Assembly (NCBI GenBank): GCA_040080145.1
Contig: JBEBJA010000004.1
Location: 1-64,000 of the forward strand
Direction: 5' to 3'
From: JANXVY01 sp040080145
GTDB taxonomy: Bacteria > Pseudomonadota > Alphaproteobacteria > Rhizobiales > Hyphomicrobiaceae
DNA: 64,000 nt
Shown: positions 30,401 through 37,986 of the stretch, one piece after another
Layout: every line of letters starts with the position of its first letter
Position numbering within the stretch: position 1 is the stretch's first letter
Notes under the pieces: generated by a model
Databases searched by the model: none
Told to the model about the DNA's origin: nothing
The model's input: only the letters and a program-made list of their open reading frames with translations
Made by a program: the position numbers and the translations under genes

Positions 30401-33400
30401 CGGCATGGTTCATCGGCGTACCGGGACCAAACGCGGTAAAGTTCGTCTTCGAGTGGCAAAGCTCGCACGGTTGGGTCGTCGGGACATGCTTGGCATAAGC
30501 GGACTTGCCAAGCGCCTTGCTGCCGTCGTGGCAGGTGGCGCAGCCCGACGAGATGCCGGCATGATCAAACGATGCACCAAGGAAACTGACAGTACTCTTG
30601 TGGCAGATTTCGCAAGCCTGCGTCGTTGCGATGTGTGTCGGTGCCTTGCCTTTCGCCAGAACGGTGTTGTGGCAGGTGGCGCAACCGGCAGTGATTCCCG
30701 TGTGGTTCATCGGCGTGCCGGGGCCGAAAGCACTGAAGCTCGCATGGCACGTCTCACAAGGTTGCGTCGTCGGAATGTGCTTGGCGTAGGCGGCCTTCCC
30801 CTTGGCCTTGACGTTGTCGTGACAGGTGGCGCAACCGGATGTAATGCCAGTGTGGTTCATCGGCGTGCCGGGGCCGAACGTGGCGGTGCTGACGTGGCAG
30901 ATCTCGCACGGCTGAGCCGTCGGGATGTGATTGACGTAGGACGCCTGACCTTTGGCGAGCGTCCCGTTGTGGCAGGTGGCGCACCCCGACGTAATGCCGA
31001 GATGGTTCATGGGCGTACCAGGACCGAACGCGATGAAGCTCGAGTGGCAGGTCTCGCACGGCTGAGCGGTCGGCACATGTTTGGCATACGACGCCTTGCC
31101 GAGCGCTTGCGTGCCATCGTGGCATGTAGCGCAACCAGACGTAATCCCGGTGTGATCGAAGGTCGTCCCTTTGAAGCTGACTGTGCTGTGGTGGCAGGTC
31201 TCGCACGGCTGTGCCGTCGGCACGTGACCGGTGTTCTTGCCTAGCGCGAGGTTCCCGTTATGGCAGGTGGCGCAACCGTTGGTGATGCCGGTGTGGTTCA
31301 TCGGCGTGCCGGGACCCCAAGCCGTGAAGTTCGACGCCGAGTGACACGTTTCGCAGGGCTGGATGGTCGCAACATGCTTGGCATAGGACGACTTGCCGAG
31401 TGCGTTCGTGCCATTATGGCAGGTCGCACAACCCGAGCCGATGCCGGTGTGGTTCATCGGCGTTCCCGGTCCCCACGCGGTGAAGTTCGTCGCCGAATGA
31501 CAGGTCTCGCAGGCTTGCGTCGTAACGATGTGCTTGGCGTAGGACGCGGTACCTAGAGCGAGCGTCCCGTTGTGGCAGGTAGCGCAACCGGCCGTGATGC
31601 CGGTGTGGTTCATTGGCGTGCCGGGACCCCAAGCAGTGAACTTCGTTGCCAAATGGCAGGTCTCGCAGGGCAGTGCCGTGACGATGTGCTTGGCGTAGGT
31701 CGCCTTGCCTTTGGCCAGCGTATCATTGTGGCAGGCAGCGCAGCCCGACGTGATACCCACATGGTTCATCGGCGTACCCGGACCCCACGCGGTAAAGTTC
31801 ACCTTGGAATGACAGGTCTCGCAAGCAAGCGTTGTCGCGATGTGGTTGGGGTAAGCGGACTTGCCAAGCGCCTGGGTGCCATTGTGGCAAGTGGCGCAAC
31901 CAGACGAGATCCCCGCGTGGTTCATCGGTGTGCCGGGACCGAACGCGATAGTGCTTTTGTGGCAGAGTTCGCACGGCTGGGCCGTCACGACGTGGTTGGG
32001 ATAGGCGGACTTGCCCTTGGCTTGCGTGCCGTCGTGGCAGGTAGCGCAACCCGACGTCGTCCCGGTATGGTCGAAAACCGTGACGCCCTTAAAGGACACG
32101 AAATTCTTGTGGCAGTTTTCGCACGGTAGCGTCGTAACGGTGTGACCAGGGTTTTTGCCGAGTGCAAGGGTGTTGTTGTGGCAAGTCGCGCAACCGGCGG
32201 TGATGCCGGTGTGGTTCATCGGCGTGCCGGGCCCCCACGCGGTGAAGTTTGTTGGGGCATGACAGGTTTCGCACGGCTGCGAGGTCGTAATGTGCTTGGC
32301 ATACGATGCCTTGCCCAGCGCATTGGTGCCGTTGTGGCACGCAGCACAGCCCGACGTGATGCCGGCATGGTTCATCGGCGTACCCGGACCCCATGCCGTG
32401 AAGTTCGTCGTCGAATGGCAGGTTTCGCACGCCTGCGTGGTCGGGATGTGCTTGGCGTACGACGCCTTCCCCAGCGCATTGGTGCCGTTGTGGCAAGTAA
32501 AGCAACCCGACGAGATGCCGGTGTGATTCATCGGAGTGCCGGGACCCCACGCGGTAAAGTTTGTCGCCGAGTGGCACGTCTCGCAGGTCTGCGTCGTGGC
32601 GATGTGCTTGGTGTAGCTTGTGCTGCCCTTGGCAAGCGTCCCGTTGTGGCAGGTAGCGCACCCAGACGTGATGCCGGTGTGGTTCATCGGTGTGCCCGGA
32701 CCCCACGCGGTAAACTTCGTTGCCGAGTGGCAGGTTTCGCAGGCCAGCGTGGTCGTGATGTGCTTGGCGTAGCTGGCTTTACCTTTGGCCAGCGTATCGT
32801 TGTGGCAGGTGGCGCAGCCCGAACTAATGCCAACGTGGTTCATCGGCGTGCCGGGGCCGAAAGCGACGGTGCTCTTGTGGCAGGTCTCGCACCCCAAGGT
32901 CGTTGCAATGTGGTTGGGATAGGCGGTTTTGCCCTTGGCGTTGATCCCGTCGTGGCAGGTCGCGCACCCAGCCGTCACCCCGGTGTGGTCGAAGATCGCC
33001 GTCTTAAAGTTCGTCGTGTCGTGGTGGCAGGTTTCACACGGGGCCGTGGTGGCAACGTGCGTCTTGTGTTTGCCGATCGCAATGGAGCCGTTGTGGCAGG
33101 ACGCGCAGCCCGTCGTGATGCCGAGATGGTTCATCGGCGTACCAGGACCCCAGGCCGTGAAGTTCGACGCTGTGTGGCAGATTTCGCACGGCTGAGTGGT
33201 GGCGATATGATTGGGATAGGACGACTTGCCAAGCGCGTTGGTGCCGTTGTGGCAAGTCGCGCAACCCGACGTGATGCCGGCATGGTTCATCGGCGTGCCA
33301 GGACCCCAGGCGGTGAAATTCGACGCTGTGTGGCAGGTCTCGCAAGGCTGAGTGGTGGCGATATGCTTGGGATAGGACGCCTGTCCCAGCGCGTTGGTGC

Positions 33401-35189
33401 CGTTATGACAGGTCGCACAACCCGACGTAATGCCGGTGTGGTTCATCGGCGTGCCAGGACCCCAGGCCGTGAAGTTCGCCGCCGAATGACACGTCTCGCA
33501 GGCCAGTGCCGTAGCGATATGCTTGGGATATGCGGCCTTGCCCTTAGCGAGGGTGCCGTTGTGACAGGTGGCGCAACCGGACGTGATTCCGGCGTGGTTC
33601 ATTGGCGTGCCTGGACCCCAAGCCGTGAAGTTTGTCGCGCTGTGACAGCTCTCGCAGGTCAAAGTTGTAGCAACGTGATTGGTATACGAGGCTTTACCCT
33701 TGGCCAGTGTTCCGTTGTGGCACGTGGCGCATCCCGACGTAATGCCAACGTGATTCATTGGCGTTCCGGGGCCGAAGGCAACCGTGTTCTTGTGGCAGGT
33801 TTCGCAGCCAAGCGTAGTTGCGATGTGGTTGGGATAATCGGCCTTGCCTTTGGCCTTTGAACCATCATGGCAGGTGGCACAGCCGCTGGTGATGCCCGTG
33901 TGATCAAACACCGACGTGCCTTTGAATGACACGAAGCCGGTGTGGCAGTTTTCACAAGGCAGCGTCGTCGCGATATGGCTGGGCTTTTTACCAACCGCGA
34001 TGGTGTTGTTGTGACAGGTGACGCACCCTGACGTAATGCCAAGATGGTTCATGGGTGTACCAGGACCCCAAGCGAGGAAGTTCGCTGGAGCGTGACACGT
34101 TTCGCACGGCTGGGCGGTCGGGATATGACTTGGATATGACGACTTGCCGGTAGCCTTTGTGCCGTCGTGGCAAGCCGCGCAGCCCGACGAGATGCCGGCG
34201 TGGTTCATGGTAGCAGCAACGAACGTCGTCGTGCTGGTATGACAAGTTTCGCAGGCAGCCGTCGTAACAACGTGGGCCTTGTGCTTGCCGATAGCTGTCT
34301 TGTTGTCATGACAGGTCGCGCAACCGCTCGTGATTCCGGTATGATCGAACGTCCCCGTCTTGAACGTCACCGTCGATTTATGGCAATCCGAGCAGGGTAG
34401 CGTTGTCTGCGGGTGGCCAGCAGACTTACCGACTGCCGTCTTGCCGTTATGACAGGTTTCGCAAGCCGCTGTGGTAGCGGTGTGATCCATCGCGACAGGC
34501 TTGAAACCCGTGATCGCGTGGCATTTGGCGCAGTCGTTGTTCGTGGAGACATGGTCGAGCGGCTTACCCAGCGCACGCTTGCCGTCGTGACAGAAAGCGC
34601 AGCTCGCGTTGGCCTGCGAGTGGTCAAACGCTTTGCCCGTTACGTTGGTCCAGTTCTGCGTGGTGTGACAGGTCTTGCAATCGGCGGTCGACGGGACATG
34701 GATCGGGCTCTTGCCGATGGCATATTTGCCATTGTGACAGGAGGAGCAAGCGGTCGCAGTCACCTTGCGATGGTCGACCTTGACCTTCTTCCAGCCTGCC
34801 GTGACGTGACAATCCGTACAGTTATTGCCGGAAGGCAGATGATTGGCGGACTTACCCTTGGTCTGAGGGCCTTGAGTCCGCAGACCGTTGTGACAGTCAA
34901 CGCAGGCGTGCGGCAAACCTTTGAAGACAGCGTTAAGATGGCAGGTCTCGCAAGGCGCCTTGGTATGGGCACCAGTCAGCGGAAAGGTCGTCTTGGAGTG
35001 ATCGAAGTTCTTATCGACGACAACAGCACCGGAAGCCGGCTGCTGCTGAGCGGAAGCGGCCGGGACAAACTGTACCAAGCTTAGCCACGCACCGAATACC
35101 AGCGCTGCAACCAAAACAAGCGCGCGCGCCAGTTGGCTGACACCGCAACCCAACGACCCAACCCCGACTAGATGCCCTCGCTGCCCCAC
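27435..35189 (-). CDS. Giant multihaem c-type cytochrome (about 98 haem-binding motifs), cluster A
   Basis: Product of up to 2584 residues. After a hydrophobic export signal (about 20-48, ending PAASAQ) almost the whole chain is haem-binding repeat. My hand count gives 97 CXXCH motifs plus one C-terminal CX3CH (CAGACH, 27513-27530). Most repeats are 46-50 residues and hold two haem sites: a first of type NHTGITSGCATCHNGT and a second of type KHIATTQPCETCHS. Each Cys pair is preceded by a His 8-9 residues upstream, as expected for bis-His ligation. The first 60 residues after the signal (FDHSKTTFPLTGAH) resemble the 18-haem cytochromes next door. Start is uncertain: GTG at 35189 has GAGGGG only 3 nt upstream; TTG at 35153 is an alternative. 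The likely site is the periplasm or cell surface, and the likely role long-range electron conduction. Codon use matches its neighbours. Confidence 0.9.
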   Translation of the reverse strand: MGQRGHLVGVGSLGCGVSQLARALVLVAALVFGAWLSLVQFVPAASAQQQPASGAVVVDKNFDHSKTTFPLTGAHTKAPCETCHLNAVFKGLPHACVDCHNGLRTQGPQTKGKSANHLPSGNNCTDCHVTAGWKKVKVDHRKVTATACSSCHNGKYAIGKSPIHVPSTADCKTCHTTQNWTNVTGKAFDHSQANASCAFCHDGKRALGKPLDHVSTNNDCAKCHAITGFKPVAMDHTATTAACETCHNGKTAVGKSAGHPQTTLPCSDCHKSTVTFKTGTFDHTGITSGCATCHDNKTAIGKHKAHVVTTAACETCHTSTTTFVAATMNHAGISSGCAACHDGTKATGKSSYPSHIPTAQPCETCHAPANFLAWGPGTPMNHLGITSGCVTCHNNTIAVGKKPSHIATTLPCENCHTGFVSFKGTSVFDHTGITSGCATCHDGSKAKGKADYPNHIATTLGCETCHKNTVAFGPGTPMNHVGITSGCATCHNGTLAKGKASYTNHVATTLTCESCHSATNFTAWGPGTPMNHAGITSGCATCHNGTLAKGKAAYPKHIATALACETCHSAANFTAWGPGTPMNHTGITSGCATCHNGTNALGQASYPKHIATTQPCETCHTASNFTAWGPGTPMNHAGITSGCATCHNGTNALGKSSYPNHIATTQPCEICHTASNFTAWGPGTPMNHLGITTGCASCHNGSIAIGKHKTHVATTAPCETCHHDTTNFKTAIFDHTGVTAGCATCHDGINAKGKTAYPNHIATTLGCETCHKSTVAFGPGTPMNHVGISSGCATCHNDTLAKGKASYAKHITTTLACETCHSATKFTAWGPGTPMNHTGITSGCATCHNGTLAKGSTSYTKHIATTQTCETCHSATNFTAWGPGTPMNHTGISSGCFTCHNGTNALGKASYAKHIPTTQACETCHSTTNFTAWGPGTPMNHAGITSGCAACHNGTNALGKASYAKHITTSQPCETCHAPTNFTAWGPGTPMNHTGITAGCATCHNNTLALGKNPGHTVTTLPCENCHKNFVSFKGVTVFDHTGTTSGCATCHDGTQAKGKSAYPNHVVTAQPCELCHKSTIAFGPGTPMNHAGISSGCATCHNGTQALGKSAYPNHIATTLACETCHSKVNFTAWGPGTPMNHVGITSGCAACHNDTLAKGKATYAKHIVTALPCETCHLATKFTAWGPGTPMNHTGITAGCATCHNGTLALGTASYAKHIVTTQACETCHSATNFTAWGPGTPMNHTGIGSGCATCHNGTNALGKSSYAKHVATIQPCETCHSASNFTAWGPGTPMNHTGITNGCATCHNGNLALGKNTGHVPTAQPCETCHHSTVSFKGTTFDHTGITSGCATCHDGTQALGKASYAKHVPTAQPCETCHSSFIAFGPGTPMNHLGITSGCATCHNGTLAKGQASYVNHIPTAQPCEICHVSTATFGPGTPMNHTGITSGCATCHDNVKAKGKAAYAKHIPTTQPCETCHASFSAFGPGTPMNHTGITAGCATCHNTVLAKGKAPTHIATTQACEICHKSTVSFLGASFDHAGISSGCATCHDGSKALGKSAYAKHVPTTQPCELCHSKTNFTAFGPGTPMNHAGITSGCATCHNGTLATGKASYPTHIVTAKACETCHAATNFTAWGPGTPMNHVGIVSGCASCHNGTNAVGMSSYPAHVPTTKACETCHSPTKFTAWGPGTAMNHVGITSGCATCHNGTIALGKSSYAKHVTTTLACETCHSASNFTAWGPGTPMNHVGITAGCATCHNGIIATGKTQTHPVTTLPCENCHHSTITFKGVTVFDHTGITTGCATCHNGTTAKGKSGSHITTSAPCEQCHTSTTTFLGAKFNHTGISSGCATCHNGTTAKGKASYPTHVTTAQPCETCHSKTNFTAFGPGTPMNHTGIVAGCASCHNGTNALGKSSFATHITTAAACETCHSATNFTAWGPGTPMNHAGITAGCASCHNGINALGKASYAKHIPTTTACEACHSPTKFTAWGPGTPMNHAGISSGCATCHNGTNALGKSSYVNHVVTTAACESCHSPTKFTAWGPGTPMNHTGITSGCASCHNGTIALGKASYAKHPPTTQACEYCHSPTKFTAWGPGTKMNHTGITTGCATCHNGTIGTGKAAYAKHIPTTQGCETCHKSTVAWGPGTPMNHTGIASGCASCHNGTLALGKASYAKHIPTALACETCHSATNFTAWGPGTPMNHTGITNACSSCHNGTFAQGTSVYAKHVPITKSCEVCHSPTKFTAWGPGTQMNHTGAGGISLTAGPCQTCHNGTLAPGKNKGHDVTTQDCYRCHKTYNNWNALPPPAAIADPSVPAAKGIAVGPTAIGTPLPDAKVDHSLVAGTCFSCHNGSKAKGKSIRHLPTSPACDSCHLTRNWTTVRFDHAAARGTCATCHNAATATGKPKSHIATLAACETCHIAKTWRATTHRIDHTLLKGTCVSCHTGAGTATKASPKHFVTTKPCETCHRTNSWTPVNFRHTSAAFPAGHAAKLGCVSCHTTNMEAMPWKNPAFARSCAACHANSFKPQQHIKSQAPIPLNYTVNELRDCAGACHIYTDPTQRTVKTPRSGHHRVGAPAL
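28340..34350 (-). repeat. Tandem di-haem coding repeats in the giant cytochrome
   Basis: About 6 kb of in-frame degenerate repeats of roughly 140-150 bp. Two main variants alternate: a longer one with an NFTAWGPGTPMNH linker and shorter ones with SFKGxxxFDH or AFGPGTPMNH linkers, in a non-random order (a short or DHTG-type unit every few units). The DNA repetition makes this stretch vulnerable to assembly collapse or expansion. Confidence 0.9.
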
Positions 35190-35415
35190 GTGCCCCTCTA
35201 AAGCGTTACAACCAAATCAACGTCCAAACGTGGGCTCGCAACCAAACACTTGGACATCAAGTTCATCAGAAACGCGGAGCAATACGACGACAGAGAAAAG
35301 AAAAGACATGCGAAACAGCACGTTATATCTTACATCTCATCAATCAGCACAGCCCCACGAATCGGCACACCAAAGTGCTTATACGTTCGCTAGCGCGCAT
35401 AGCTAATTTTGGCGA

Positions 35416-36792
35416 TTAATTCCGTATGTATGCTGTGCCAAACGTCGCCGTTGTGTGGCATTTGCCACAGTTGCGGCCAAACGCACCGCGGTGGCGGTCC
35501 TGGGATTTATGGCAAGCGTAACAGTCGGTGGGCAGCGTCGCTTTTTCCACGTGCCGGACGGAATGGCAGGAGTAGCACGTCGCCTTGGCATGGCGTCCTG
35601 TCAGGCGGAATTTCGTATCGTTGTGATCGAAACGGGCATGCTTCCATTCGGTCACGTTATGGCACTGCCCGCAGCCGGGCCCAAGCCGGCCCTCATGAGC
35701 GTCCTTCTTGGCGTGGCATGCAGCACACGCAAGCGGCGTGTCCTTATAGAGCTTGGTTTTGTGGCAGGCGTCGCACTTGGCATCGGCGTGCTTGCCGCGC
35801 AATGGGAACCGGGACAAGGCGTGATCGTGCTTGGTGTCCTTCTTCCAGCTCGCCTCGCCATGGCAAGACAGGCACTCCTTGCCGAGCTTTTCCTTATGGA
35901 CATCGTCCTTGGTGTGGCACGGCATGCACGTGGTCGCGAGCTTAACCTTATGCGGGTCCTTTTCGTGGCATTTGCTGCACGGCGTATCTTGATGTTTGCC
36001 CAACAGCGGGAACTTGGTGTTTTTGTCGTGATCGAAGGCAACATCCCACCAAGCGCTTGTTTTATGACAACTTTCGCACTTAGGACCGTTGCGTTCCTTA
36101 TGAACGTCTTGCTTTTGATGGCAACTCGCGCACGCAACGGGAACGCCCTTATACCGCTCACCGGCATGGCAGAGCTGACAGGCAACGTCGGCATGCGCGC
36201 CGGTCAGCGGAAATTTCGTGGCCTTGTGATCGAACGGCTTCGTCTTTGTCCAGGCGTCCGCCGTGTGACAGCTCGCACAATCGGCTCCAAGCTGGCCCTT
36301 GTGAATGTCGTTTGACTTGTGGCAATCGGCGCATTTGCTGGGCGCTTCGCGGTACTTCTTGGCAGGCTTATGACAGCTCTCGCAACTTGCCGACTGGTGT
36401 TTGCCTACGAGTGCAAAATTCGTCGCGGTGTGATCGAAGGTCTGTTTGTCGAACGGTGCAACGTCCGCACCCCGGCCTTTATGGTCTGCATGACAATGCC
36501 GACAGGCGTTGGCAGTCGCATCCTTTCGGATGCCGTGCATGCCCTTCTTATTGGCGATGTCGGCAGCCACCGGCTTGTGACACTTCAGGCAGAGATCGTC
36601 CTGTGCCTTGGGCGAAAACGGGACGTGGCAATTGGCGCAGTCTTTTTCGAGTTTGGCATGACCTTCAATCAACGGGCCGGGCATCACGAGCCGCTCGAAT
36701 GGATTTTGCGCCGAAGCGGGCACCGCCACGATCAACGCGGATAGAACCCAAAGAACGGCAGAAACCAAACCAGTCAATAGCGGGCTGCGCAT
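35416..36792 (-). CDS. 18-haem periplasmic c-type cytochrome, cluster A
   Basis: Product of 458 residues. Signal peptide 1-29 (LWVLSALIVAVPASAQ), then 18 CXXCH motifs by hand count within about 420 residues. Repeats follow the pattern FDHxxTxFPLxGxHxxxxCxxCH, with many additional His residues available as distal ligands; several sites use Lys-rich loops (KCADCHKSNDIHKG). The cluster B paralogue has 456 residues and also 18 motifs, so size and haem count are conserved while the giant partners vary. It lies 9 nt downstream of the membrane protein gene, whose product it probably takes electrons from or gives them to. Role inferred: periplasmic electron shuttle or barrel-embedded wire. Confidence 0.93.
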   Translation of the reverse strand: MRSPLLTGLVSAVLWVLSALIVAVPASAQNPFERLVMPGPLIEGHAKLEKDCANCHVPFSPKAQDDLCLKCHKPVAADIANKKGMHGIRKDATANACRHCHADHKGRGADVAPFDKQTFDHTATNFALVGKHQSASCESCHKPAKKYREAPSKCADCHKSNDIHKGQLGADCASCHTADAWTKTKPFDHKATKFPLTGAHADVACQLCHAGERYKGVPVACASCHQKQDVHKERNGPKCESCHKTSAWWDVAFDHDKNTKFPLLGKHQDTPCSKCHEKDPHKVKLATTCMPCHTKDDVHKEKLGKECLSCHGEASWKKDTKHDHALSRFPLRGKHADAKCDACHKTKLYKDTPLACAACHAKKDAHEGRLGPGCGQCHNVTEWKHARFDHNDTKFRLTGRHAKATCYSCHSVRHVEKATLPTDCYACHKSQDRHRGAFGRNCGKCHTTATFGTAYIRN

Positions 36793-36801
36793 AGTCCTGC
36801 C

Positions 36802-37800
36802 TCAATAAAGGTGAACAGCAATGACGTGGCCAACGGCAGCCAGAATCAAAAGCAGGAACAATGGCATGTGAAGAACGTGCCACATCTGAAAGAGGCGGGC
36901 GAAGAAATGAAGGCTGGCCGCCTTCTGGACCGCTGCGAAATAGGCGTCGAAATGGTCATGAACCGCGTCGATGCGTTCCGCATGTTCCTGCGCTGTCCAG
37001 CGTTCGCGAAGCGCTCGGGCTGAAATGATGGAGTCCGCTTCACGCTTTATATATGCGCGGCTTTTGCGCGCCTTCGGTGCGAGGTAGACAGCGGCCCTGA
37101 AGCTTCCAAGTGCCGAATTCCGGTAGGCCTGGGCCTCGACCTCATAGCCGGTCAGCTCCGCCTCGATATGGGGCGCGTGCTCCATGTCTTGCCCGAAAGC
37201 GTCGCGTAAGGCGTTGGCATCTTGCAACAATTGCGCGACGTCCGAACGCCGGCCGGAGGCTTCTTCGGTGATCTGAGCGTAGATATAACGGCCAACGAGA
37301 CCGCTCGCGACCACCAGCAGCATGATTGACATCGCAACCGTTGCGTTGGTGCTATCTAGGCGGAAATTCGAGTGGATAATGACGAGCGCAGGACCGGCGA
37401 TGCCAAGAAACATATGGGCCGTGAACCATGCCCGGACGGTCCCGGCGCGCTGCAACGGCTTCCAATGTTTACGGGCCGGATAGAGCAAAAGTGCCAACAT
37501 CATAATGCCGCCCGTAATGCCGAGCATATAACCCAAACCGGTCTTGGGAGTAATTTCGCCTTCAAGCCGTTGTGTCCAAGCGTAGGCGATGACAGACAGG
37601 ACTAGTCCTGCAACCAGCAATTCGGTCAGATAGTATGATCGCCGCGCTGGGGTTGTGTGCGCAGCAGATTGGCGCGGCACGGCAGCGGGCATACTGCGAG
37701 CAATCGTTGCCGGCGCCGTCGCCTCAGAACCGGCTTCACGAGGAGTGGTATGGATTGCGCTGGATTTTGCTGATGTTCTTGACGCCATTCCCCGCTCCAT
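36802..37800 (-). CDS. His-rich five-helix inner-membrane protein, cluster A (putative haem b or quinone-linked)
   Basis: Product of 332 residues. A disordered, Ala/Thr-rich N-terminus of about 50 residues precedes helices near 55-75, 88-109, 123-144, 153-175 and 308-332. Helix 3 contains WFTAHMFLGIAGPALVIIHS and the last helix WHVLHMPLFLLLILAAVGH ending IAVH, giving several intramembrane His residues as candidate haem b ligands, similar in spirit to cytochrome b561 or ferric-reductase membrane domains. A charged region of about 130 residues lies between helices 4 and 5. The cluster B paralogue (330 residues) keeps these helices and His positions. An in-frame ATG at 37788 is an alternative start. 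I infer electron transfer between the quinone pool or the oxidoreductase and the 18-haem cytochrome; haem binding is not proven. Confidence 0.75.
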   Translation of the reverse strand: MERGMASRTSAKSSAIHTTPREAGSEATAPATIARSMPAAVPRQSAAHTTPARRSYYLTELLVAGLVLSVIAYAWTQRLEGEITPKTGLGYMLGITGGIMMLALLLYPARKHWKPLQRAGTVRAWFTAHMFLGIAGPALVIIHSNFRLDSTNATVAMSIMLLVVASGLVGRYIYAQITEEASGRRSDVAQLLQDANALRDAFGQDMEHAPHIEAELTGYEVEAQAYRNSALGSFRAAVYLAPKARKSRAYIKREADSIISARALRERWTAQEHAERIDAVHDHFDAYFAAVQKAASLHFFARLFQMWHVLHMPLFLLLILAAVGHVIAVHLY

Positions 37801-37986
37801 TCTTGGCGTCGCATAGGAGAGCTTGCGCCAACTGGCAAACTGCTCCCGGTGCGACCTATAAGTTGGGAGTAGCGCGCATTACGGCATCACCGGCCTCTTA
37901 CGCTGGCCGGAGATCGTGTAACACTAGCCACTGATTCCCTGCACACTTAAGTGCCATAATCAGTCTTTACTCAAGGTTAACATCGC
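37801..37986. promoter_or_regulatory. Divergent promoter region of cluster A
   Basis: 186 bp between the minus-strand cytochrome operon and the plus-strand ccm operon. It must hold promoters in both directions; I could not pick out convincing -35/-10 elements or a dyad for a specific regulator. Confidence 0.35.

Noticed and set aside
27678..33860. Long plus-strand open frames (up to 572 codons) opposite the giant cytochrome
   Set aside because: They are antisense shadows of the haem repeats: their translations are repetitive Arg/Val/Gly strings mirroring the CXXCH units, with no start signals or family likeness.
28340..34350. CRISPR-like regular spacing of repeats
   Set aside because: The period is about 140 bp, repeats are degenerate and in frame, there are no unique spacers and no cas genes; this is coding haem-repeat DNA.
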